64,000 nucleotides of DNA. Origin: Chryseobacterium jejuense. Lineage in GTDB: Bacteria; Bacteroidota; Bacteroidia; Flavobacteriales; Weeksellaceae. Each line of letters starts with the position of its first letter. The stretch's first letter is position 1. Position numbers and translations under genes: made by a program. Below, piece after piece: positions 34,632 to 42,437 of the stretch. The notes under the pieces are model-generated. The model worked only from the letters and a program-made list of their open reading frames with translations. It was not told the origin of the DNA and ran no database searches. Where the stretch lies: NCBI RefSeq assembly GCF_017877355.1, contig NZ_JAGIPR010000005.1, forward strand, positions 62,001-126,000, in the 5' to 3' direction.

Positions 34632-35111
34632 CTATGATTGAAGTTTCAATTCCATCTGTACATCTACTCGATCGTAACCAGGATTGATAATTGGCATATG
34701 TTTAAACCCTAGTTTTTCATATAACTTTATCGCAGGAACCAATACGGAATTGGTTTCCAGAAATACTTTTTCTGCTTTTAATTCTCGCGCTTTTTCAACA
34801 AGAGTATTGCCCAATAGGTAACCGATCTTCTTACCCTGTGCTTTGGGACTTACCGCCATTTTTGACAGTTCAAAAGCAAGAGGATCCTCATGAGCCTTTA
34901 CTAAGGCACAAGTTCCTACGGCTTCGCCGTTCAACAACGCGAAAGCAATATATCCGCCTTTATCTAAAATCTCTTCTTCCGGATGATCCAACAGTTTATA
35001 GTCACTGGACTCCATGACAAAGAACGTTTTGATCCATTCTTCATTCAAGGCCTTAAAAGCTTCCTTATACTGAGGTTCATAGCTTATAATTTTTACTTCA
35101 TTATCATTCAT
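34632..35111 (-). CDS. GNAT family N-acetyltransferase
   Basis: 159 residues with the GNAT acetyl-CoA fold: LSKMAVSPKAQGKKIGYLLGNTLVEKARE contains the Q/RxxGxG/A-type pyrophosphate loop, followed by VFLETNSVLVPAIKLYEKLGFKHM. The acceptor amine is unknown. It lies 13 bp downstream of the MocR-type gene on the same strand, so they are probably cotranscribed. It is close to a phosphonate-type locus and some GNATs acetylate aminophosphonates, but opposite orientation and a terminator between them make a link weak. Confidence 0.9.
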   Translation of the reverse strand: MNDNEVKIISYEPQYKEAFKALNEEWIKTFFVMESSDYKLLDHPEEEILDKGGYIAFALLNGEAVGTCALVKAHEDPLAFELSKMAVSPKAQGKKIGYLLGNTLVEKARELKAEKVFLETNSVLVPAIKLYEKLGFKHMPIINPGYDRVDVQMELKLQS

Positions 35112-35124
35112 CTCTTTAAGTGTA

Positions 35125-36540
35125 TTATATTCTGTTTTTTATCATTTTTCCCAATTTCTCCAGATCGCTTTCTACACGGTCTGTCCATTCCAAGGCATAA
35201 TTTAATCGCATACAGTTCTGATACTGATTATATTGTGAAAACATTCTTCCCGGAGCAAAGTTTACTTTTTGGCTCACTGCTTCATCATACAAATCTTCAG
35301 TACAAATTCTTTTATCAAGTTCCAGCCACAGCATAAATCCACCCTTGGGTTCTGAAACTTTGGTATTATCAGGAAAATACTGGGTTACAGACTTCTGAAT
35401 CTGTAAATAATTGGCATACAACTTCTTCCTGAACATTCTCAAATGATGATCGTAGCGGCCATGTTCAAGAAAATCAGCAATCACATCTGAAAATAAGGAT
35501 GGACTTGATACCGTTTGTACTAGCTTTTGACGGATAATTTTTTCTTTAAACTTTCCCGGAGCTACCCAACCTACACGAAAGCCAGGTGCTAAAGTTTTGG
35601 ATACTGAACCTACCCACATCACTATTCCGGCTTCATCATAAAATTTACATGGTTTTGGTCTTCCCGCTCCAAAATAAATATTTCCGTAGACGTCATCTTC
35701 TACCAAAGGAACGTTATGCTCAGTAAGCATTCTTACCAGTTCCTTCTTATTCTCATCCGGCATCTGAAACCCCAGCGGATTATTGTAATTCACAACAAAA
35801 CAACAGGCAGAAAGCTTTGGCAATACCTTTTTTAGAGCATCCAGATCTACTCCGGTAATAGGATGGGTAGGAATCTCTACAGCCTTTAGTCCCAGCAGCT
35901 GAATCGCCTGCAGAATTCCAAAATAAACAGGACTTTCCACTGCTACAGAGTCTCCAGGCTGGGTAACCGCCATCAGGCAATTGTAAACCCCGTTCATTGC
36001 ACCGGAAGTAATCACCAGATCATCTTCTGTAATTTTTCCTTCCATCACTATAGACCACTTGGCTATTTCACGACGGAGTTTTTCACTTCCTTGTACAGGT
36101 TCATAATTAGTTCCACTATCATGCTTCTCTTTTATTACATTAATCATGCATTTCTTCATCTGGGCAACAGGAAGAAGGCTTTTCCCGGGGATTCCCAGGG
36201 CAAACTGAGTAACATCCGTTCCCGCAATGGTGCCAAATACCTTCCCAACAAGATCTTCCGGGCTGTTTTTCCCTTCCCACACCTTCATTTTCGCCACAGA
36301 GGGTAACGCTAATTTTCGCTGAGACGTCTGGCTTACATAGTAGCCGTATTTTGGCCGTGACTCAACAAGAGAGCGACTCTCCAACTCCATATATGCCTGT
36401 TTAACAGTATTTAAACTAACATTATATAGTTTCTGTGCGCTCCTTAACGAAGGTAGCCTGTCCCCAAACTGTAACGTTTTGCTATTAATCTGCTCCGTAA
36501 CAGAATTGGCTATTTTAAGATAAAGAACATCTTTAGGCAT
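35125..36540 (-). CDS. MocR-type GntR regulator with PLP-dependent aminotransferase domain
   Basis: 471 residues. N-terminal GntR winged helix (about 1-75: LYLKIANSVTEQINSKTLQFGDRLPSLRSAQKLYNVSLNTVKQAYMELESRSLV), then a class I aminotransferase fold with VITSGAMNGVYNCL, FVVNYNNPLGF and the PLP-lysine region MWVGSVSKTLAPGFRVGW. MocR proteins usually act as regulators sensing PLP or an amino compound, as PdxR does for pyridoxal phosphate synthesis. No pdxST is adjacent here. The downstream GNAT gene may be its target or partner. Confidence 0.93.
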   Translation of the reverse strand: MPKDVLYLKIANSVTEQINSKTLQFGDRLPSLRSAQKLYNVSLNTVKQAYMELESRSLVESRPKYGYYVSQTSQRKLALPSVAKMKVWEGKNSPEDLVGKVFGTIAGTDVTQFALGIPGKSLLPVAQMKKCMINVIKEKHDSGTNYEPVQGSEKLRREIAKWSIVMEGKITEDDLVITSGAMNGVYNCLMAVTQPGDSVAVESPVYFGILQAIQLLGLKAVEIPTHPITGVDLDALKKVLPKLSACCFVVNYNNPLGFQMPDENKKELVRMLTEHNVPLVEDDVYGNIYFGAGRPKPCKFYDEAGIVMWVGSVSKTLAPGFRVGWVAPGKFKEKIIRQKLVQTVSSPSLFSDVIADFLEHGRYDHHLRMFRKKLYANYLQIQKSVTQYFPDNTKVSEPKGGFMLWLELDKRICTEDLYDEAVSQKVNFAPGRMFSQYNQYQNCMRLNYALEWTDRVESDLEKLGKMIKNRI

Positions 36541-36583
36541 CGATCACTATTTTAAGTAAATTTACAACTTTATCTTTTGGGGG

Positions 36584-36949
36584 TTATTGATTTAGCCAGC
36601 TAACCATCCTGCAAATGCTATTTTTCAACTGTTCGGGGTTACGGAAATTAGCCGTATTATTCTTTTTAAAATAGCGCTCCACCCGGGAGAGAAAGTTATT
36701 CTTTTCAGAGTTCTGGACACCTGCTTTTTCATACATTTTAATGGCTATTCCTTCTTTTTCATTCATGACCAGACTCGCAAAGGCAATAACCTCTTCTTTC
36801 TTTTTAGCCAATAGGAAAGGGAGTCCAAATTCTGAGCTCACTTTTCCGGTATTCTGCGCCTGCAGAAATATATTTTTTAGTGCCAACATGTCTGAAATAT
36901 AGACTTCTGCATATTGAAGCGGTTCCTGATATTGAACATTGGTTTCCAT
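36584..36949 (-). CDS. Hypothetical protein, 121 residues
   Basis: No family recognised. The protein is soluble-looking and moderately charged, with no signal peptide or membrane segment; IAFASLVMNEKEGIAIKMYEKAG reads like a beta-alpha unit reminiscent of GNAT-type folds, but no acetyl-CoA motif is visible. It lies 43 bp upstream of the MocR gene on the same strand and is divergent from the XRE gene at 37136. Coding seems real from length, composition and an ATG start. Confidence 0.6.
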   Translation of the reverse strand: METNVQYQEPLQYAEVYISDMLALKNIFLQAQNTGKVSSEFGLPFLLAKKKEEVIAFASLVMNEKEGIAIKMYEKAGVQNSEKNNFLSRVERYFKKNNTANFRNPEQLKNSICRMVSWLNQ

Positions 36950-37108
36950 AATATTCTTCTTAACAAAACAAAATTATGGAGTCTTTCAGTTTGGATACAG
37001 ATACAGAACAATAGAATATCATGGGTACAGATTTTCTTAACCTATTGTATACAAATAGTATAAGAATATTCCAATTACAGCTACTTTTATCACTCTTTGC
37101 AAAACATC

Positions 37109-37116
37109 TATCTTTG
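37109..37116 (+). promoter_or_regulatory. Putative -7 promoter element for XRE gene
   Basis: TATCTTTG matches TAnnTTTG, 20 bp before the ATG. A second ctctttgcaaaa copy lies just upstream, giving a short direct repeat ctttgcaaaa that could bind the XRE protein itself. Confidence 0.5.
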
Positions 37117-37135
37117 CAAAAAAGATTAGAAATAA

Positions 37136-37747
37136 ATGAGCTTCTTTGGAACGAACATTAAGAAAATAAGACAGGTTAAAGGTTTGAGCCAGAAGACGTT
37201 TGCTGATTTACTTGATTTAAACAGAGGAGTGATAAGTTCCTATGAGGAAGGCCGTGCAGAACCGAAGATTGAGACCATACTAAAGGTGGCCAGTCATTTT
37301 AGTCTGGATTTGGATCAACTTCTGACGGAAACGCTTCAGGAAAATCAGCTGGCCAGTGTTTCTGATACTAATCAACTGATGCTTTTTCCGGAAATGGCCT
37401 TTAATGAAGATAAAGAAGCCGAAAATCTACGTGAGAATCATTCGGAGAACAGTACTATCCTTCAAAAAATATTAGCCTCTGTAGATCTGGTATATGAATT
37501 TACTGAAGAAAAACAATTGCTTTCTCCATATCATTACGGAGATATTTTATTTCTGAATAAAGCTGATCTGAAAAAAGACTCTAGCCATCATTTGCTAGTT
37601 TATACAAATGGATATTTAGAATATGCCGCCCACACTGACAACCGGGAACTTTATAAAATTGTAGGACACGTTTCTACTGCTGAAAAGAATATTTTTACCG
37701 ATATTTTGGAAAGACTGGAAAGACTGGAGAGAGGTAGTAAAAAATAA
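37136..37747 (+). CDS. XRE-family transcriptional regulator
   Basis: 203 residues. N-terminal HTH (about 6-62: IKKIRQVKGLSQKTFADLLDLNRGVISSYEEGRAEPKIETILKVASHFSLDLDQLL). The C-terminal half (YHYGDILFLNKADL...LLVYTNGYLEYAAHTDNRELYKIVGHVS) is laid out like the S24/LexA-type dimerisation domain, but no catalytic Ser-Lys pair is obvious. It ends with a short coiled-coil (ILERLERLERGSKK). Whether it is phage-derived is unclear; no other phage genes are near. Its immediate downstream neighbour is the minus-strand tRNA array. Confidence 0.85.
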   Translation: MSFFGTNIKKIRQVKGLSQKTFADLLDLNRGVISSYEEGRAEPKIETILKVASHFSLDLDQLLTETLQENQLASVSDTNQLMLFPEMAFNEDKEAENLRENHSENSTILQKILASVDLVYEFTEEKQLLSPYHYGDILFLNKADLKKDSSHHLLVYTNGYLEYAAHTDNRELYKIVGHVSTAEKNIFTDILERLERLERGSKK

Positions 37748-37866
37748 TTAATCCCTAAAAACCACACGAATAAAAAATATATTATAAAGCTCTTTACAAT
37801 AAAATGCAGGGAGCTTATTTTTTTGTAGATGATTTTCTTTGAATAACAGATAATATAAAAAAACAA

Positions 37867-37900
37867 AAAACCCTCCGTATTCAAAATACAGAGGGTTTTG
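37867..37900 (-). terminator. Terminator hairpin ending the downstream tRNA unit
   Basis: ccctccgtatt...aatacagaggg stem with A-run on the left, so it reads as a terminator on the minus strand. A near-identical hairpin lies at 38209-38242, each directly after a tRNA-Leu(UAA). Confidence 0.8.
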
Positions 37901-37984
37901 TACCCCAGACGGGACTTGAACCCGTACGTCCTTGCGGACACAGGATTTTAAGTCCTGCGTGTCTACCAGTTCCACCACCAGGGC
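37901..37984 (-). tRNA. tRNA-Leu (anticodon UAA), copy 2
   Basis: 84 nt on the minus strand. Class II tRNA with long variable arm, anticodon loop CTTAAAA, T-arm GGTTCAAGTCC, acceptor stem gccctgg with wobble pairs to the 3' end. No CCA is encoded. Its sequence appears identical to the copy at 38243-38326. Confidence 0.95.
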
Positions 37985-38036
37985 CGGTGTGTGGTACAAA
38001 AAAAGGATTTGAAAGCAAATCCTGTTTTTTGTATTG

Positions 38037-38118
38037 TGCGGATGAAGGGACTCGAACCCCCACGCCTCACGGCACCAGATCCTAAGTCTGGCGTGGCTAC
38101 CAATTACACCACATCCGC
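38037..38118 (-). tRNA. tRNA-Leu (anticodon UAG), copy 2
   Basis: 82 nt on the minus strand. Acceptor stem GCGGATG/CATCCGC, anticodon loop CTTAGGA, T-arm GGTTCGAGTCC, class II variable arm. It appears identical to 38413-38494 and is the upstream gene of a two-tRNA unit with 37901-37984. Confidence 0.95.
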
Positions 38119-38208
38119 TCGTTATATTGCTCTGCTACCGCAGATACAATCGATAATTCCTACAAATATAAGAAATTTATTTAAAAGATCACTCTCTCTA
38201 TTAAAACA

Positions 38209-38242
38209 AAAAACCCTCCGTAGCAAAATACAGAGGGCTTTG
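38209..38242 (-). terminator. Terminator hairpin ending the upstream tRNA unit
   Basis: aaaccctccgta...tacagagggctt, the near-copy of the hairpin at 37867-37900, with an A-run to the left (T-run on the minus strand). Confidence 0.8.
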
Positions 38243-38326
38243 TACCCCAGACGGGACTTGAACCCGTACGTCCTTGCGGACACAGGATTTTAAGTCCTGC
38301 GTGTCTACCAGTTCCACCACCAGGGC
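38243..38326 (-). tRNA. tRNA-Leu (anticodon UAA), copy 1
   Basis: 84 nt on the minus strand with the same class II structure and anticodon loop CTTAAAA as the copy at 37901. It is followed on its own strand by the terminator at 38209-38242. Confidence 0.95.
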
Positions 38327-38335
38327 ATGGTGTGG

Positions 38336-38408
38336 AGCGAAAAACGGGATTCGAACCCGCGACCCCAACCTTGGCAAGGTTGTGCTCTACCAGCTGAGCT
38401 ATTTTCGC
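38336..38408 (-). tRNA. tRNA-Gly (anticodon GCC)
   Basis: 73 nt on the minus strand. Acceptor stem GCGAAAA/TTTTCGC, D-arm AGCTCAGCTGGTAGAGC, anticodon stem CAACC/GGTTG with loop TTGCCAA, T-arm GGTTCGAATCC. It sits between the two leucine tRNAs of the upstream unit and is absent from the duplicated unit. Confidence 0.96.
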
Positions 38409-38412
38409 ATAG

Positions 38413-38494
38413 TGCGGATGAAGGGACTCGAACCCCCACGCCTCACGGCACCAGATCCTAAGTCTGGCGTGGCTACCAATTACACCACATCCGC
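38413..38494 (-). tRNA. tRNA-Leu (anticodon UAG), copy 1
   Basis: 82 nt on the minus strand. Same sequence as 38037-38118; first gene transcribed in the array, with the promoter presumably in 38495-38560. Confidence 0.95.
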
Positions 38495-38673
38495 TGGTTT
38501 TTTAATATTGTAAGTTTTAAAGAGCTTGCTTCGTTTTTGTGAGTGCAAATATAGGACAATTTCCCTTACCTCCAAACTTTTTCTAGAAAAAAATTAAAAT
38601 TTCTAGATTTTTTTTCTGTGGCACCTATTATTACATTTCATTTTCTTACTTTTACAACGTTAATAATTACGAT

Positions 38674-39051
38674 ATGGAATTACAAGGAACGGTAAAGAAA
38701 CTTTTTGAAACTCAAACTTTTGCAAGTGGATTTCAAAAAAGAGAATTGGTTATTTTAACCCAGGAACAGTATCCACAGCCGATAAACATAGAATTTTTAT
38801 CTGATAAAATTAGTTTATTAGATAACCTTAAAGAAGGTGAAAACGTAAAAATAGGAATCAACATCAGAGGTAGAGAATGGGTTTCTCCACAAGGTGAAAC
38901 TAAATACTTCAACTCTATTACAGGATGGAAAGTAGAGAAAGTTTTTGATAATGGATCAGAGCCTACTCAGGCTATGCCTCAGCAATCAGCTTCTCCTGTT
39001 TCCAATGAGAATCCGTTTGCCGGAGATGATGATGATGATTTACCTTTCTAA
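38674..39051 (+). CDS. DUF3127 protein with SSB-like acidic C-terminal tip
   Basis: 125 residues. The first 90 (MELQGTVKKLFETQTFASGFQKRELVILTQEQYPQPINIEF ... VKIGINIRGREWVSPQGETKYFNSITGWKVEKV) fit DUF3127, an OB-fold-like family found in Bacteroidota. A Ser/Pro/Gln linker leads to a C-terminal acidic tip ending DDDDDLPF (118-125). That resembles the DDDIPF tip with which bacterial SSB proteins recruit repair and replication partners. I infer a nucleic-acid-binding role. Monocistronic, with a terminator after it. Confidence 0.88.
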   Translation: MELQGTVKKLFETQTFASGFQKRELVILTQEQYPQPINIEFLSDKISLLDNLKEGENVKIGINIRGREWVSPQGETKYFNSITGWKVEKVFDNGSEPTQAMPQQSASPVSNENPFAGDDDDDLPF

Positions 39052-39072
39052 TTAAAGAATTAAAATCAAATA

Positions 39073-39105
39073 TAAATCCTGCTTTCTTAAAAGTGGGATT
39101 TTTTT
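39073..39105 (+). terminator. Rho-independent terminator after DUF3127 gene
   Basis: aaatcctgcttt pairs with aaagtgggattt (two wobbles) and is followed by a T-run. The aat start codon lies 8 bp later. Confidence 0.7.
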
Positions 39106-39113
39106 GCTAAAAA

Positions 39114-39767
39114 ATGGTCCGACTAGACGAAAACGAGATTTCATTTCCTGATCCTGAGGTGTATGATGGGCACGACGGGCTTATTGCCTATGGTGGAGAT
39201 CTGTCTATAGAACGTATTTGGTTCGCCTACCAATTGGGTATTTTTCCCTGGTACAATCCGGGAGAGGAAATTCTATGGTGGTGTCCTGATCCGAGATTTG
39301 TTTTAGTTCCTGATGAAATAAAGGTTTCAAAGTCGATGAGAAAGATATTAAACAGGAATGTTTTTACTTTCTCAGAGAATAAAAACTTCAGAGAAGTCAT
39401 CAAAAATTGTCAGCAAACTGAACGCAAAGGGCAATCCGGCACATGGCTTTCTGATGAACTGATGAATTCTTTCATCAAACTTCATGAATATGGTCTGGCA
39501 AGAAGCATTGAAGTTTGGCAGGATGGAGAACTTGTAGGGGGCTTTTACGGTTTACAGATCGGAAACGTTTTCTGTGGAGAGAGCATGTTTGCTAAAGTAA
39601 GCAATGCCTCAAAAGCAGGCTTTATTCACTTTGTGGAAAGCAATAAAAACAATATTGAATTAATTGACTGTCAGTCTCATACCGAACATCTGGAGAGCCT
39701 GGGGGCAAAAATGATTCCTAAAAAAGAATTTTTAAAAATCCTACACGAAAACAATGAACGCAGATAA
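39114..39767 (+). CDS. aat: Leucyl/phenylalanyl-tRNA--protein transferase
   Basis: 217 residues. It adds Leu or Phe from aminoacyl-tRNA to proteins with N-terminal Arg or Lys, marking them for ClpAP in the N-degron pathway. Typical blocks: FPDPEVYDGHDGLIAYGGDLSIERIWFAYQLGIFPWYNPGEEILWWCPDPRFVL, GQSGTWLSDELMNSFIKLHEYGLARSIEVWQDGELVGGFYGLQIGNVFCGESMFAKVSNASK and FIDCQ-like ELIDCQSHTEHLESLGAKMI. It overlaps the following EamA gene by 14 bp, so they are probably translationally coupled. Confidence 0.96.
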   Translation: MVRLDENEISFPDPEVYDGHDGLIAYGGDLSIERIWFAYQLGIFPWYNPGEEILWWCPDPRFVLVPDEIKVSKSMRKILNRNVFTFSENKNFREVIKNCQQTERKGQSGTWLSDELMNSFIKLHEYGLARSIEVWQDGELVGGFYGLQIGNVFCGESMFAKVSNASKAGFIHFVESNKNNIELIDCQSHTEHLESLGAKMIPKKEFLKILHENNERR

Positions 39768-40632
39768 AGAAAAATGGCTCCTTCTGGCTACCCTGAGCAT
39801 TATTTGGGGATCTTCTTTTATTTTGATCAAAAAATCACTGGATCATTTCAGTCCGTACCAGGTAGGGTCACTAAGGGTCCTTATTGCTGGTATTATTTTG
39901 CTTCCGATTGCCATTTCCAATTATAAACTTTTTCCGAAGAAACATTTAAAATGGCTTATTCTGGCTGCCTTTACCGGAAATTTCATCCCAATGTTCCTCT
40001 TTCCGATTGCAGAAAAGGAGGTCACCAGCAGTATTGCAGGGATCATCAACTCTATGATGCCTATTTTTGTTATTATTGTGGGAGCTTTGGTATGGAAATT
40101 TGAAACCACCAAGAAACAAATCATAGGAACGCTCATAAGCTTTACAGGAGTCTGTATCCTGGCTTTTGGCGGTGGTGACAGTGGCGAGCTGAAGATGATT
40201 CCGATTTTGTTGCTGTTATTGGCTACTTTATGCTATGCTGTAAGTACAACAACAGTAAAATCAAAATTGATGGATGTTTCCTCCATTGTTTTATCTTCCT
40301 TTATATTTTCTTTTGTTTTAATTTTCCCATCAATCATTGCTCTTACCAGTACAGGATTCTTTTCTGAATTCAGCTTTTCAAAAGGCAATATGCTTGGATT
40401 GATGTTTGTAAGTTTACTTTCCATTTTTGGAACAGGGCTTGCCATGACCATGAATTATAGGCTGTTAAAAGTTTCCACTCCACTTTTTGCTTCAACAGTT
40501 ACTCTTATAATGCCTATTGTAGCAATTATTTGGGGTATTATTGATGATGAAAAGCTAACTATTTTCCAATTTATAGGTGCCGGAGTTATTATTGCCGGAC
40601 TAATCTTTTTAAGAAGCAATCCAAAAAAATAG
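39754..40632 (+). CDS. EamA/DMT-family transporter
   Basis: 292 residues with about ten hydrophobic segments in two repeated EamA halves. The start (LLLATLSIIWGSSFILIKKSLDHFSPYQVGSLRVLIAGIILLP) and the mid-protein PILLLLLATLCYAVSTTTVKSKL and IMPIVAIIWGIIDDEKLTIFQFIGAGVIIAGLIFL blocks are typical of drug/metabolite exporters. Substrate unknown. The start codon lies inside the end of aat. No terminator is obvious; a repeat element follows. Confidence 0.92.
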   Translation: MNADKEKWLLLATLSIIWGSSFILIKKSLDHFSPYQVGSLRVLIAGIILLPIAISNYKLFPKKHLKWLILAAFTGNFIPMFLFPIAEKEVTSSIAGIINSMMPIFVIIVGALVWKFETTKKQIIGTLISFTGVCILAFGGGDSGELKMIPILLLLLATLCYAVSTTTVKSKLMDVSSIVLSSFIFSFVLIFPSIIALTSTGFFSEFSFSKGNMLGLMFVSLLSIFGTGLAMTMNYRLLKVSTPLFASTVTLIMPIVAIIWGIIDDEKLTIFQFIGAGVIIAGLIFLRSNPKK

Positions 40633-40643
40633 ATATAATTTAA

Positions 40644-40785
40644 AAGGCTGGAAGCTGGAAGAGGGAGGCTGGAAGTTACTTTCAGTAATATAATTACTAA
40701 TGTCTTTTACAAAAAATCAAATAATAAACACTGATCTATTATTTATAGACTCCATAACTTCCTTCTTCCAGCTCCCGGCTTCGAC
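40644..40785. repeat. GGCTGGAAG-type inverted repeat element, copy B
   Basis: The left end aggctggaagctggaagagg and right end cttcttccagctcccggctt are close to reverse complements, about 70 bp apart. Same family as 15508-15650 and 43481-43757. Confidence 0.65.
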
Positions 40786-40798
40786 TCTTTTTATCAAT

Positions 40799-40828
40799 AA
40801 AAAAAGCCTGCATTGCTGCAGACTTTTT
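40799..40828 (-). terminator. Terminator for the TPR gene
   Basis: aaaaaagcctgca ttgc tgcagacttttt hairpin with A/T runs; it lies 18 bp past the end of the minus-strand TPR gene. Confidence 0.8.
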
Positions 40829-40845
40829 CGTTATTTGGAGTACGT

Positions 40846-42228
40846 TTAGTTCTTTTTCTTCACTTTACTCACCTTCACCTTTTTTACTTCTTCTTTGATA
40901 AACGGATATTTCTTTTGCATATCCTTTACCAGAGACGGATCCAGTTCTAAAGCTTTCTGAAGTGATTCTATTCCTTTATCCTGATCTTTCAGATTGAAAA
41001 AACAGTTGCTTAACTGATAATACAATTCAGCTCTGTCATGATGCTTTATCGCTGCATTTAAAACCGTTACAGCGTCTTCATATTCTCCTACAAGCATCAA
41101 AACTTCTGAGTAGGCATACCAATTATAGAATCTTGACGGCTCAGCATCTACCAGCTTTTTAAGACAGGAAAGACTTTCCTCAAATTTCCCGGAATCAATG
41201 AACAGGAATGCTAATCTTTTTTGATAGTCAAGATTATTTTCATTCAACTGTGTTGCTTCTTTGGCAAAATGAAGAGCTTCAGACATTCCACCCATTTCTT
41301 CATACAGATAAGACTGTTCCATCATGGCAAGATAAAACTGAGGGTCTTCTCTCAACGATTTCTGGAATGAATTTAAAGCTAAAATAGGCTGTTTTAATGC
41401 TTTATTACACAATCCGATTTTATAGAAAGTAAATGCCTTGGTATATTCCAGTTCAAGCATTTCTTCATAGGTTTCTATAGCTTTCTGGTATTGTCCTAAA
41501 GCTTCATAGCACGCTGCTTTATTAGCATATACTCCTACAGAATTTGAATTGATAGCCAATAAATAGTCGTATCCTTTTATGGCTTCATCAAAGTTCTTTC
41601 TGTTGAAGTAGAATTGTCCGTATTCAAACCAAGCGGTTTCAGAATAAGGGAATTCATCTAAATATTCATTAAGAAAGGCAATTGCCTCCTCACTCTTATT
41701 CAAGTCACTGAAACACACCATTGCGTTTTCCAGCGAATATTCGTCCGAAGGATCTTCTTTAAGTGCTTTTCTGTAATGTTTAAGAGCGTTAAAGGGATCA
41801 CCCAGATTTATATATTCATCCGCAATAAAGTTGTGGAGGAAATTTTCTTCTTCCTCAAGTGTAAGGGCTTTTTTGCAGATTTCAATGGATTTTCTAGGGT
41901 TACCCAGGTTCGAATAATACTTAGCGTAGCAAACTAAAAAGTCTGTATGTTCCATAGAGGAGCCTTTCAGCTCGTCAATAAGATCTTTCGCCGTATTATA
42001 TTCTTCCCACTCCAGAAGAATTTCAAGTCTTTTGATCTTGATATCTAATGAATTGGGGTGAAGCTTCAGTCCATAATTAACAGCCATATCAGCGTAATTA
42101 AAATCACCCAGCTCCAAATAATAAACAATGATATCTTCCAACTCTTCGGTATCGAAGTAGAATTCGTCATTGTTTTCCATCATTTCTTCGAACTTTTTTA
42201 CAAGTTCATTTCCAAAATACTCTTCCAA
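40846..42228 (-). CDS. Tetratricopeptide repeat protein
   Basis: 460 residues made almost entirely of TPR units (for example NPRKSIEICKKALTLEEEENFLHNFIADEYINLGDPFNALKHYRKALKEDPSDEYSLENAM, and A.YE.LGQYQKAIETYEEML), ending in a Lys-rich tail KVKVSKVKKKN. No signal peptide is seen, so it is probably a cytoplasmic scaffold. The reading frame begins with TTG at 42228 (MEEYFGNELVKKF); no ATG is in frame between it and the upstream stop, so a TTG start, or an internal ATG 15 codons in, is required. Confidence 0.9.
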   Translation of the reverse strand: MEEYFGNELVKKFEEMMENNDEFYFDTEELEDIIVYYLELGDFNYADMAVNYGLKLHPNSLDIKIKRLEILLEWEEYNTAKDLIDELKGSSMEHTDFLVCYAKYYSNLGNPRKSIEICKKALTLEEEENFLHNFIADEYINLGDPFNALKHYRKALKEDPSDEYSLENAMVCFSDLNKSEEAIAFLNEYLDEFPYSETAWFEYGQFYFNRKNFDEAIKGYDYLLAINSNSVGVYANKAACYEALGQYQKAIETYEEMLELEYTKAFTFYKIGLCNKALKQPILALNSFQKSLREDPQFYLAMMEQSYLYEEMGGMSEALHFAKEATQLNENNLDYQKRLAFLFIDSGKFEESLSCLKKLVDAEPSRFYNWYAYSEVLMLVGEYEDAVTVLNAAIKHHDRAELYYQLSNCFFNLKDQDKGIESLQKALELDPSLVKDMQKKYPFIKEEVKKVKVSKVKKKN

Positions 42229-42437
42229 TAGTGTCCTCTTCGTCAGCCCAATGCCTGAATTTACTTACAGACCTCGGCAAACTTTATTAATTAATAATAT
42301 ATCTGAAACTGATATTCAAATATTTATGCAAAGTTGCAACTTTTTTTTGAATTTTCCATTTCATAAATTTCTATTATAAAAATAGTAAAAAAAGAAAACC
42401 GATAAAAGGATTGTGGATAAAAAAATAGAAATTAGGG

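Noticed and set aside
34632..36540. GNAT and MocR genes as part of the phosphonate locus
   Set aside because: They are on the opposite strand, behind a strong terminator, and share no promoter motif with the locus; proximity alone is not enough.
37136..37747. XRE gene plus tRNA array as a prophage or integrative element boundary
   Set aside because: No integrase, no phage structural genes and no tRNA 3'-end direct repeat beyond the internal tRNA duplication.
37991..38513. Two ORFs of 79-100 codons over the tRNA cluster
   Set aside because: They are translations of tRNA-Leu and tRNA-Gly genes; peptides such as RMKGLEPPRLTAPDPKSGVA are a well-known tRNA-derived artefact.
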